Positions 42,767 to 50,646 of a stretch of 64,000 nucleotides of DNA are shown here, in pieces. Source of the DNA: Nitrospirota bacterium (GTDB lineage: Bacteria; Nitrospirota; Thermodesulfovibrionia; Thermodesulfovibrionales; UBA1546); the NCBI GenBank assembly GCA_009773185.1, contig WPIF01000008.1, forward strand, positions 1 through 64,000, read 5' to 3'. The number at the start of each line of letters is the position of its first letter. The stretch's first letter is position 1. A program made the translations under genes and the position numbers. The notes below the pieces were generated by a model. The model was not told where the DNA came from. It did not search any database and saw only the letters and a list, made by a program, of their open reading frames with translations.

Positions 42767-45700
42767 AACGCATAATATATCTTTCACTCCTTGTATTGTT
42801 TATCGGGATAATTATTTTTGTCTCCCGCGGACCGTACATATCAAATGCATTAAAGAGAATAATCCTGCCGGAGCTTGAGAATATGTCCGGCCGCAAGGTA
42901 ATAGCCCAGAAAATATACTTTAACCTGTTTCCCTTATTTGTTGAGGCAAGGGGATTGAAGTTTTTTGATGAGGAAGGCAACAGGGTGCTGACCGCAGAAA
43001 GGGTAAAAGGTTACGTGGGGTTATCGGGCATATTAAGGAAAGAGGTAATCCTGAAAAGGGTAGTCATAACCGGGCCTGAAATATCTACGGACAGGGGCCA
43101 GATAGATGACATAATCGGGAAGGTCAGGGATTATCTTGCCATAGAAAATCCCAAAAAGATAAAGGTAAGGGCAGGTGTAATAGAGGTCCGTAATGGAGAC
43201 TTCTCATTTTATGATGCCGATTATAACGCAGTTATCACAGGCGAAAAAGTAAGCGGGGAGGTACTGCTGGGCGATGTGCCGAAAATGAAGGTAGACATAA
43301 AGAACCTTATTTCAAATATTAAGAATTTTCCGGAATTCAGATGCGAAATGAGCGGCGTATTGCTTTTCAACAAGGGCGGCATCAGTATAAAGAATATTAC
43401 GCTCAAATCATACGCCTCGGAGATGCAGGCCGAAGGTTTTTATTCAACTGAAGGGGAAGGCGACCTTAAGACAGACCTGAATCTTATTATTGATTCTGTT
43501 AAAAAGGTTTTTGGCCTGAAACAAAAGGGTGAAGGAAAGATATCTGCAAAGGGCGATATAAAATTCGGAGAAGGCCCGCCCAGTATTGATATCAGGCTGA
43601 AAGGCAGTTTTTATCTGCAGACCCTTATGGAACTCCTTAAGGTGGAAGAAAGGGTTGAGGGGTTGGTAGATTTTGACGGCAGGATGAGCGGCGCAATTAC
43701 AAATCTTACAGGCAGCGCTGATGCAAGGCTCAGGAGAGGGAATCTCTTTGATGTTGATATTGATGACCTCAGGTGCAAGGTTTCCTACAGGGACGGCATT
43801 ATGAACTTCAAAAACGGGAAGGGCGCACTTTATAACGGCCGCGCAGAGGCAGAGGTATCAATAGACCTGCCGAGTGTCGAGCATTATTCTGTCCGAGTAA
43901 AATTTACGGATATTGACAGCCCCGCAGCCTTTAAGCTTATAGAATGGGAGCCGGGAATACCGTTGGGAAAGGTAAGGGGAGAACTTTATTCGTCAGACAC
44001 GGAATTTAATCCAGTGGGATGGTTTGAGTATGAGAATAAAAAAACAGGGGGTGATTTTCCAGGAAGGGTCAGAAAGGCGAAGGGCAGTTTTTCGGTGCAG
44101 GGAGATATACTATCTCTGATAAATGCAGAGGCCAGAACTGAGAATTCAACATTGGGGATAAATGGCACTGTCAATCTGTCAGCTTCTCTGCTTAACCTGA
44201 AAGCTAAGCTGGTTACTGTTGATATAGCGGATCTTACAGACCCTTATCTCAACCGTATGAAAGGCTCAGGAGATTTTACGGGAACAATAACAGGCAAGTT
44301 TGATGACCCCATGATAAGCGGAATGTTAAATATTACTTCTGCATCTTTCGATGATTATGAATTAGAAAATATTGCCGGAGAATTTTCTTACAGAAAGAAT
44401 TATCTCGAAATAAAAGAATTATCAGCCAGGGCAAAAGGTGAACAGCATAACATAAAAGGTAATATAAGATTTCAGGAGGCAAAAGAAATTTTTGACCTAA
44501 AGCACCCGGACTACAGGCTGACAGGATCGCTGAGAGGCGCGGATATCGGGAAGCTGGCGAAAATCCTTTATAAAAAAATACCCATAAAAGGCAGTCTCGA
44601 TTCGGATTTCAGTATAACAGGCAAAGACCCCAATCCTGAATATTCAGGTACTGCCACGATAACTGATGCAATGGCGTATGACGTTCCATTGGACCTTGTA
44701 TCGTCCAATTTTTCTTATAACTACAGGGATTTTATTATAAAAAGGGCAATGGTGAAAAAAGGGAGTTCTTCACTGACAGGAGAAGGCAGGATATCAGACA
44801 GGGAGAGGTTCTATTTTAATCTTTCTGCAGACAGGCTGTTTATCAGGGATATGGAGCTGAAGGGCATGCCGGATGATGCAATCCTCAGCGTAAGCGCAGA
44901 AGGCTCAGGCACATTCGACAACCCCGCCATTAAGATTAACGGAAAGTTGTCAGGAGGGACGTTTAAGGGGAAACCTCTCGGCGACGGCACAATAAGCGCT
45001 TCTGTCAGGAATAAGGAAATTATATTCAATGCCGTGCTTTTCAATGAGAAGATGAGATTAAAGGGGAAGGGATATCTCAGTGATACGCTTCCATGGACTG
45101 CAGAGATTGATATGGCCTCGGGCAGGTATGATTTTCTTCTTGCCGGAATACTGAAAGACGCGCCTGAAGATCTGGTCGTAAACATAAAGGGCCGTGCTGC
45201 CCTGTCAGGAGACAAAAAACATTTCTCTGCTTCAGCGGTTATAAGCCAGATGACGGTTGCGCTTTTCGGAAATAGTTTTTCTAATGATTCGGATATAAGG
45301 CTCAGGATTGATAACAGGAATATATTGTTTTCTGCACTGACTATGAGAAGCGGAAATGCCTCTTTCAGTTTGAGGGGGAATATAGAAACAGGCAAAGAAT
45401 ATAATCTGGTACTTGAAGGCAGTTCAGAACTTTCACCTCTTAAGGGGCTTTCAAAGAGGATCAGCATTTTGAGGGGAGATTCTGATTTTACTTTGACGGT
45501 TACAGGGAAATGGGATAATCCTCACATAAGCGGAAGCCTTAATATAACCAATGCATCTTTTGGTTTAAAGGATATGCATCAGCGGATCAGCGCTATAAAC
45601 GGCTATTTCTATTTTGAGGACGATAAGGTCATTATCCAGAAACTTTCAGGGAAGCTCGGCGGCGGCGATATAGATGTTTCAGGGCTTGTCTACCTTAAAG

Positions 45701-46674
45701 GACTAGGCATAAAAAGGTTTTATCTTGACGGAAAACTGAATAATATAACAACCTCTGTGTCCAAGGATTTTACTGTTAATTTTGACGGGAATATTTTTTA
45801 TAAAGGCACCCTTGAAGCACAGAATATTACCGGCGATATAAAGATAAACAGGGCGAGATACCGGGAAAGGGTTGAATGGAAAAGCTGGCTTCTTAAGGCA
45901 AGCCTGAAGGAGAAACCAAAGGCAGAGCCGACAAGGATAGAAAAGGCAGCATTGAACGTAAAGATATCCGGGGTGGAAAATATTATTGTGGATAACAATA
46001 TAGCAAACGCGCCCCTGAGGGTTGACCTGGTACTGAGGGGCACTATAGGGCATCCTCTTCTTTTCGGCAGGGTTGAATCCAGGGAAGGCAAGGTCTACTT
46101 CAGGAATAATGAGTTCCGGATATTAAATGCAAGCGCAGACTTCGCCGATCCCAACAGGATAAACCCCATGATGGAGATTGTAGCGCAGACAATAGTGAAG
46201 GGATATAATATCAAATTGAGCCTTGAAGGGCAGTTTGAACATTTTACGCTCTCGCTTATTTCCGATCCTCCGCTTGAGGAGACAGATATCCTCAGCCTGC
46301 TTACAGTAGGGCAGATAGGAAGGCAATTAAAGGGCCTTGAAGGAGGAATAGGCGCAGGAGAGGCTGCCTCATTTCTTACAGGAAAGGTTCAGGATGTCTT
46401 TGAAGACAGGGTGAGGAACATAACAGGGCTTGACAGGGTTCAGGTGGACCCTTATGTTTCAAAATCTACAGGCACAGTCGGCCCCCGTGTTACTGTGTCA
46501 AAAAGGCTTTTAGGAGACAGGCTGTTTGTAACTTATGTTTCCTCAATCGGTTCTACAGAGGAGCAGGTGCTCAGGCTCGAATACATCCTCGGCAAGAATG
46601 TTTCGCTGCTCGGTGTAAGGGACGAGAGGGGCAGCCTCGGTACAGATATTAAATTCAGGTTTGAGTACAGATGA
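42745..46674 (+). CDS. TamB/AsmA-like inner-membrane protein (DUF490 C-terminus)
   Basis: A 1,309-residue protein with one N-terminal transmembrane anchor (IIYLSLLVLFIGIIIFVS) and a very long repetitive beta-strand body, as in TamB/AsmA bridging proteins that carry phospholipid or help outer membrane protein assembly. The C-terminal DUF490 domain is recognisable from IIVDNNIANAPLRVDLVLRG, GRVESREGKVYFRNNEFRIL, SDPPLEETDILSLLTVGQIG and ERVQVDP-type SLGTDIKFRFEYR at the end. It overlaps glnD by 22 nt and the BamA gene by 4 nt. The TamB-Omp85 adjacency is a common functional pair. Confidence 0.9.
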   Translation: MENTKKLKRIIYLSLLVLFIGIIIFVSRGPYISNALKRIILPELENMSGRKVIAQKIYFNLFPLFVEARGLKFFDEEGNRVLTAERVKGYVGLSGILRKEVILKRVVITGPEISTDRGQIDDIIGKVRDYLAIENPKKIKVRAGVIEVRNGDFSFYDADYNAVITGEKVSGEVLLGDVPKMKVDIKNLISNIKNFPEFRCEMSGVLLFNKGGISIKNITLKSYASEMQAEGFYSTEGEGDLKTDLNLIIDSVKKVFGLKQKGEGKISAKGDIKFGEGPPSIDIRLKGSFYLQTLMELLKVEERVEGLVDFDGRMSGAITNLTGSADARLRRGNLFDVDIDDLRCKVSYRDGIMNFKNGKGALYNGRAEAEVSIDLPSVEHYSVRVKFTDIDSPAAFKLIEWEPGIPLGKVRGELYSSDTEFNPVGWFEYENKKTGGDFPGRVRKAKGSFSVQGDILSLINAEARTENSTLGINGTVNLSASLLNLKAKLVTVDIADLTDPYLNRMKGSGDFTGTITGKFDDPMISGMLNITSASFDDYELENIAGEFSYRKNYLEIKELSARAKGEQHNIKGNIRFQEAKEIFDLKHPDYRLTGSLRGADIGKLAKILYKKIPIKGSLDSDFSITGKDPNPEYSGTATITDAMAYDVPLDLVSSNFSYNYRDFIIKRAMVKKGSSSLTGEGRISDRERFYFNLSADRLFIRDMELKGMPDDAILSVSAEGSGTFDNPAIKINGKLSGGTFKGKPLGDGTISASVRNKEIIFNAVLFNEKMRLKGKGYLSDTLPWTAEIDMASGRYDFLLAGILKDAPEDLVVNIKGRAALSGDKKHFSASAVISQMTVALFGNSFSNDSDIRLRIDNRNILFSALTMRSGNASFSLRGNIETGKEYNLVLEGSSELSPLKGLSKRISILRGDSDFTLTVTGKWDNPHISGSLNITNASFGLKDMHQRISAINGYFYFEDDKVIIQKLSGKLGGGDIDVSGLVYLKGLGIKRFYLDGKLNNITTSVSKDFTVNFDGNIFYKGTLEAQNITGDIKINRARYRERVEWKSWLLKASLKEKPKAEPTRIEKAALNVKISGVENIIVDNNIANAPLRVDLVLRGTIGHPLLFGRVESREGKVYFRNNEFRILNASADFADPNRINPMMEIVAQTIVKGYNIKLSLEGQFEHFTLSLISDPPLEETDILSLLTVGQIGRQLKGLEGGIGAGEAASFLTGKVQDVFEDRVRNITGLDRVQVDPYVSKSTGTVGPRVTVSKRLLGDRLFVTYVSSIGSTEEQVLRLEYILGKNVSLLGVRDERGSLGTDIKFRFEYR

Positions 46675-49370
46675 CAAAAGATAGAACAAAAATTTTAGGC
46701 TTCCGCGCTATTGTTTTTCTCTGCATCTGCACTTTTGCGTTTCTGTTTTGCTGCTCTTCATTTGTAAGAGCATCTGAAACAACAATACAGAAAATAGACA
46801 TAGAGGGCCTGTATTCTATCCAGGAGGAGGAACTCTTAGGCCTTTTAAGCATAAAAGCTGGCGATGTCTTTAATCCTCTCAGCGTGGACAGCGGTATAAA
46901 AATGGCGTTTCTTAAGGGCATATTCGAAGACATATCCGTTGAACTGGATGATGACAGGACGCATGTAAAGATAATAGTTAAGGAAAGAGACATTATCAGA
47001 AATATTCATATCAAAGGTAATAAGCATGTGAAAAAAAAGGCATTGGCAGAACTTTTTCTGTTTAAGGAAGGCCAGGTTATGAGGTATGACCTCATAGAAC
47101 ATTCCACGAGGGAACTCAAGGGGACACTATCAGGGATGGGGTTCCCAAATGCCGGGGTAAAAGTGCAGGCAGAAAAAACGCGCAGGCCTTACAGAATAAA
47201 TCTTACCCTTACCATAGATGAAGGAATGCCTGAAATAATAAAGCACATCAGGATTTATGGGCCTGAAGACGAAGTAAGGCAGATAATGAAAATGTCGGAA
47301 GGCGATGTTTATGACCAATTCAAACTCAAAAAGGACATGGAAAATATAAGGGCCTATTACAAGAAAGGCAATTACCTGAATCCATCAGTTGGCCCTTATA
47401 CTTTCAGCAGCGGCGAGCTTGATATTGATGTCAACCCGGGCAAAAAACTTGACATCACATTTGAAGGCAATGATTCCGTGAGTTCAAAAACGCTTCTTAA
47501 GGAAACGCCATTTTTTGATGCCGAAGACTTCAGGGATGACCTTGTGGAAGAGGCGGTCTCAAGGATTACATCTTTATACCACACCAGGGGGTATGCCTTT
47601 GCACGGGTTGCGCCGGTGATAACCTCAGGCGAAGATGCCTTTGCCGTTACTTTTTTCATTTTTGAAGGAGATAAGGTTACTGTTAATTCTATAAAGTTTA
47701 TCGGGGCATCCATACCAGAGAAAAACCTGAAAGAGGTCATGTCTCTGAAAGAGGGCGCTTTATATAACCCTGACCTAGCAGATGCCGACAGGACAACGCT
47801 CATGGAGTTTTATAATGCAATGGGATACCTGAATATACACATGGATGATATCCAGGCGAGGATAAATGATGCAAAGGCAGACCTCACCATAACAATTAAA
47901 GAAGGCCCAAAAACCTACATAGAGGGCATTGAAATAAAAGGGGCAGAGCTTGTCTCGAAAGAAGAGGTCGAAAAGGCTATCAGGATAAAAGCAGGTTCCC
48001 CTTATAATGAGGTTGACATCTCAGATGCAAGATACAGGATTATTGAACTTTACGCGGGCTATGGTTTTAGTGATGCAAAGATTGACGTAAAACAGGAATT
48101 CAGCGAAAAGGGCATAAGGGTTACCTTCGAGGTCATTGAGGGGCCGCTGACTTTTTTCGGGAAAACTGTAATAAGCGGTAATGAAGAGACAAGATATAAG
48201 GCAATCAAGAGAGGGTTGCTGTATAAAGAGGGCGCTCCCTTTAATTATACCCTTATTACTAAAACACGCCAGAGACTGTACCGGCTTGGATTATTCACTG
48301 ATGTTGAGATAGATGCAATAGACAAGGAGACCAGCACCAGGAATATACATCTCCGGGTAAAGGAAGGAAATGCAGGGGTCGTTGAATTCGGCCTTGGATA
48401 CGGGGATTATGAACGGCTTCGGGGTTCGCTTGATATAAGCTACCGTAACCTGTTTGGAATGAACAGGCAGGCATCTTTCAGGACAGAACTCAGCACGCTG
48501 GAGCAGCGGTATATCATCAATTACCTTGAGCCATGGTTTCTGGATAGTTCTATCCCCTTCAGAATGTTATTCATAAAGGAAGCCAGGACAGAAAAAAATA
48601 TATCAACCCGCGAGACGCGGTATAAATTAAAAAGAAATTCTGCAAGTGCAGGCTTTGAAAAAAGGCTCAGCGAAAAGTTAAAGGGTGAGATTTTTTACGA
48701 ATTTGCATTGGTCAAGACTTATGACGTGCAGCCTGATATCATTCTTGCAAAGGAGGATACAGGGACACTTACAATAAGCGGCATAAAGCCCGGAATAATA
48801 TATGACACCAGAGATAATCCGTTTGATCCCAGGAAAGGCGTGCTTGCCGGCATATCGGTAAAGGCCGCATCAGGCGTACTTCTTTCAGAAACAGACTTTG
48901 TAAAGGTTATAGTTAATGGGAGCACATATAAGGAATTAAACAGATATTTTGTTTTTGCCTTAGCTTTAAAAGGGGGTTTTGCGCAGGGTTTTGACAATAC
49001 CAGGGATCTTCCGCTTGTTGAGAGGTTCTTCCTTGGCGGAAGGACCACGGCGCGCGGGTACGAGCAGGACACTTTAGGCCCTAAGGGCGTCAATGGCTCT
49101 CCAACCGGCGGCAACGCATTTTTCCTGACAAACCTTGAACTCAGGACATCCCTCGGCGAGACTTTTGGCCTTGTAACATTTGTGGACGGTGGAAATGTGT
49201 GGAGGAAAACAGGAGATATAGATCTCTCTGAGCTTAAATATACTGCAGGTATGGGCATAAGATACAACACGCCGGTCGGGCCTATCAGGGTAGATTACGG
49301 ATATAAGCTTGACAGGGAGGAAGGAGAGAGCAGGGGTGAAGTGCACTTCACTATCGGACATGCGTTCTGA
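46671..49370 (+). CDS. bamA: BamA/Omp85 outer membrane assembly factor with about seven POTRA domains
   Basis: An 899-residue Omp85 protein with a signal peptide (hydrophobic run to SFVRA). I count seven POTRA-like starts: TIQKIDIEGLYSIQE, IRNIHIKGNKHVKK, IIKHIRIYGPEDE, LDITFEGNDSVSSK, TVNSIKFIGASIPE, YIEGIEIKGAELVS and FFGKTVISGNEETR. The barrel begins near VEFGLGYGDYERLRGSLDIS, with the conserved VRGF-like loop read here as TTARGYEQDTLGPKG, and ends in FTIGHAF with a C-terminal aromatic. Most BamA proteins have five POTRAs. BamA is favoured over TamA by length and by the chaperone gene downstream, though TamB upstream leaves some doubt. Confidence 0.88.
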   Translation: MTKDRTKILGFRAIVFLCICTFAFLFCCSSFVRASETTIQKIDIEGLYSIQEEELLGLLSIKAGDVFNPLSVDSGIKMAFLKGIFEDISVELDDDRTHVKIIVKERDIIRNIHIKGNKHVKKKALAELFLFKEGQVMRYDLIEHSTRELKGTLSGMGFPNAGVKVQAEKTRRPYRINLTLTIDEGMPEIIKHIRIYGPEDEVRQIMKMSEGDVYDQFKLKKDMENIRAYYKKGNYLNPSVGPYTFSSGELDIDVNPGKKLDITFEGNDSVSSKTLLKETPFFDAEDFRDDLVEEAVSRITSLYHTRGYAFARVAPVITSGEDAFAVTFFIFEGDKVTVNSIKFIGASIPEKNLKEVMSLKEGALYNPDLADADRTTLMEFYNAMGYLNIHMDDIQARINDAKADLTITIKEGPKTYIEGIEIKGAELVSKEEVEKAIRIKAGSPYNEVDISDARYRIIELYAGYGFSDAKIDVKQEFSEKGIRVTFEVIEGPLTFFGKTVISGNEETRYKAIKRGLLYKEGAPFNYTLITKTRQRLYRLGLFTDVEIDAIDKETSTRNIHLRVKEGNAGVVEFGLGYGDYERLRGSLDISYRNLFGMNRQASFRTELSTLEQRYIINYLEPWFLDSSIPFRMLFIKEARTEKNISTRETRYKLKRNSASAGFEKRLSEKLKGEIFYEFALVKTYDVQPDIILAKEDTGTLTISGIKPGIIYDTRDNPFDPRKGVLAGISVKAASGVLLSETDFVKVIVNGSTYKELNRYFVFALALKGGFAQGFDNTRDLPLVERFFLGGRTTARGYEQDTLGPKGVNGSPTGGNAFFLTNLELRTSLGETFGLVTFVDGGNVWRKTGDIDLSELKYTAGMGIRYNTPVGPIRVDYGYKLDREEGESRGEVHFTIGHAF

Positions 49371-49911
49371 AAGCAGTTATCAGGTGTCAGTTATCAGGTG
49401 CCAGTATAAGGCAAGCAGAATACTGCTTTTTTTTATTTTGCTGTTCACTGTTCACTGTTCACTGTTCACTGTTCACTGTTCCGCTGAAGTTATCGACAGG
49501 GTTGTTGCTTTTGTTGATGACAGGGCCATAACTATGAGCGAACTTGAAAACAATTACAAAGACACGGTGAAGCTGATGCCTGGCATTAAAAAAGAAGAGG
49601 TATTAAACACAGCAATAAACAGAATACTCCTCTTGAGAGAGGCCAAAAAACTGCGTATCGAGGCCCCTGCAAAGGATGCAATCATTCAGGAATATATAGA
49701 GCTGAAACTCAAGACAATCATAAAAATAACAGAAGAAGACCTCAAGGAATTCTACGAAAAGAACAGGAAAGAATTTGGCAATGTCGAATTCGATGACGTA
49801 AGGGACAAGATAGAAAACTATCTTATAGAAAAAGAGGTCAACCAGCGATTGGAAAAACATATCGAAGAGCTAAGGTCAAAGGCATATATAAAGATTCAGC
49901 TTGAAAAATGA
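49360..49911 (+). CDS. SurA-N-like periplasmic chaperone without PPIase domain
   Basis: About 183 residues. After a signal sequence the mature part begins AEVIDRVVAFVDDRAITMSE, the hallmark of SurA N-terminal domains, and continues helically (EEVLNTAINRILLLREAKKL ... DKIENYLIEKEVNQRLEKHI). No parvulin domain follows, so it is a minimal SurA-like holdase. The signal peptide is encoded largely by tandem heptamers (49442-49476), and the residues before it by other heptamers (49377-49404). ATG 49360 overlaps the BamA stop by 11 nt; an upstream in-frame ATG at 49309 is less likely. The position after bamA supports a role in outer membrane protein delivery. Confidence 0.82.
   Translation: MRSESSYQVSVIRCQYKASRILLFFILLFTVHCSLFTVHCSAEVIDRVVAFVDDRAITMSELENNYKDTVKLMPGIKKEEVLNTAINRILLLREAKKLRIEAPAKDAIIQEYIELKLKTIIKITEEDLKEFYEKNRKEFGNVEFDDVRDKIENYLIEKEVNQRLEKHIEELRSKAYIKIQLEK
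49377..49404. repeat. Heptamer tandem repeat at the bamA / SurA-like junction
   Basis: TTATCAG, GTGTCAG, TTATCAG, GTGCCAG run head to tail. They are read in frame as the first residues of the SurA-like precursor (SYQVSVIRCQ). Confidence 0.75.
49442..49481. repeat. TGTTCAC heptamer array coding a signal peptide
   Basis: Five perfect copies of TGTTCAC (49442-49476) plus a partial sixth (TGTTC). Three units equal seven codons, so the array encodes LFTVHCS twice. Gain or loss of one or two units would shift the frame. Confidence 0.95.
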
Positions 49912-49960
49912 ACAAACGGTTCCCGGCTGTGAATCATAAGGGGAAAAAGCCTTGCCGTTA

Positions 49961-49989
49961 TTGACAGTTTATGCTCTTTCTGTTAAGCT
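49961..49989 (+). promoter_or_regulatory. rpsP promoter
   Basis: TTGACA at 49961-49966, a 17-bp spacer and TAAGCT at 49984-49989, preceded by TGT (extended -10). The predicted leader of about 35 nt carries a strong Shine-Dalgarno. Confidence 0.55.
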
Positions 49990-50031
49990 TAAAACTCAGA
50001 AAAGTTTTAGATGAAATGAGGAGGTGGAGTT

Positions 50032-50268
50032 TTGGTTAAGATTAGATTAAGGAGATTAGGAGCCCATAAGAGGCCTTTCTACAGGATGGTAGTAGTTGAT
50101 TCAAGGGCTAAAAGGGATGGGCCTTTTATAGAGGTTCTTGGAACATATGATCCGCTTAAGGAGCCTTCCGAGATAAAAGTGAATTTAGAGAAGGCCAGGC
50201 TTTGGTTACAAAAAGGGGCACAAACTACTGATGTTACTAAAAAGCTTTTGAAAAAGGCTGGGCTATAA
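50032..50268 (+). CDS. rpsP: 30S ribosomal protein S16
   Basis: A 78-residue ribosomal protein: the start [40 protein letters not shown] and the C-terminal [20 protein letters not shown] are diagnostic. The start codon is TTG, with an almost perfect Shine-Dalgarno (GAGGAGGTGG) upstream. khpA follows, as in the common rpsP-khpA(-rimM-trmD) arrangement, but rimM, trmD and rplS are absent here. Confidence 0.98.
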   Translation: MVKIRLRRLGAHKRPFYRMVVVDSRAKRDGPFIEVLGTYDPLKEPSEIKVNLEKARLWLQKGAQTTDVTKKLLKKAGL

Positions 50269-50313
50269 CTCCAGGAGTCGTAGACAGTCCAAATTCCTAT
50301 GGAGGTGGAGAAG

Positions 50314-50544
50314 ATGAAACAATTGATTGAGTCAATGGCTAAGGCTCTGGTTGACAAGCCGGAAGATGTAGTAGTTGCAGAGGTCGAGGGTGAAAAGACC
50401 ACTGTTTTTGAACTAAGGGTTGCGCAGACTGACCTTGGAAAAGTTATAGGCAAACAGGGTAAGACCGCACGTGCAATGAGGACAATCCTCAGCGCTTCAG
50501 GCACTAAAATAGGCAAACGCTGCGTTCTTGAAATACTCGAATAA
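50314..50544 (+). CDS. khpA: KH-domain RNA-binding protein KhpA
   Basis: A 76-residue single KH domain with the GxxG loop in [19 protein letters not shown]. It binds RNA, usually as a KhpA-KhpB heterodimer. The start at 50314 is chosen because GGAGGTGG lies 6-7 nt upstream; an ATG at 50299 overlaps that ribosome site. It is directly downstream of rpsP and closes with the terminator at 50585. Confidence 0.93.
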   Translation: MKQLIESMAKALVDKPEDVVVAEVEGEKTTVFELRVAQTDLGKVIGKQGKTARAMRTILSASGTKIGKRCVLEILE

Positions 50545-50584
50545 AACATTCAGAGCCTCAAAAAATATATAGACTGCAAGAAAT

Positions 50585-50623
50585 AAAAAGGGGAATACGG
50601 ATTAAGCCTGTTCCCCTTTTTTT
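50585..50623 (+). terminator. Rho-independent terminator after khpA
   Basis: An 11-bp stem AAAAAGGGGAA / TTCCCCTTTTT with a 15-nt loop, running into a T-stretch. It separates rpsP-khpA from rnr. Confidence 0.9.
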
Positions 50624-50646
50624 AAACTGCCTGCCCTGCAACTGTC

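Noticed and set aside
49442-49481. Lipoprotein signal in the SurA-like precursor (two VHCS sites)
   Set aside because: His at -1 does not fit a lipobox, and cleavage before AEVIDRV by signal peptidase I is more plausible.
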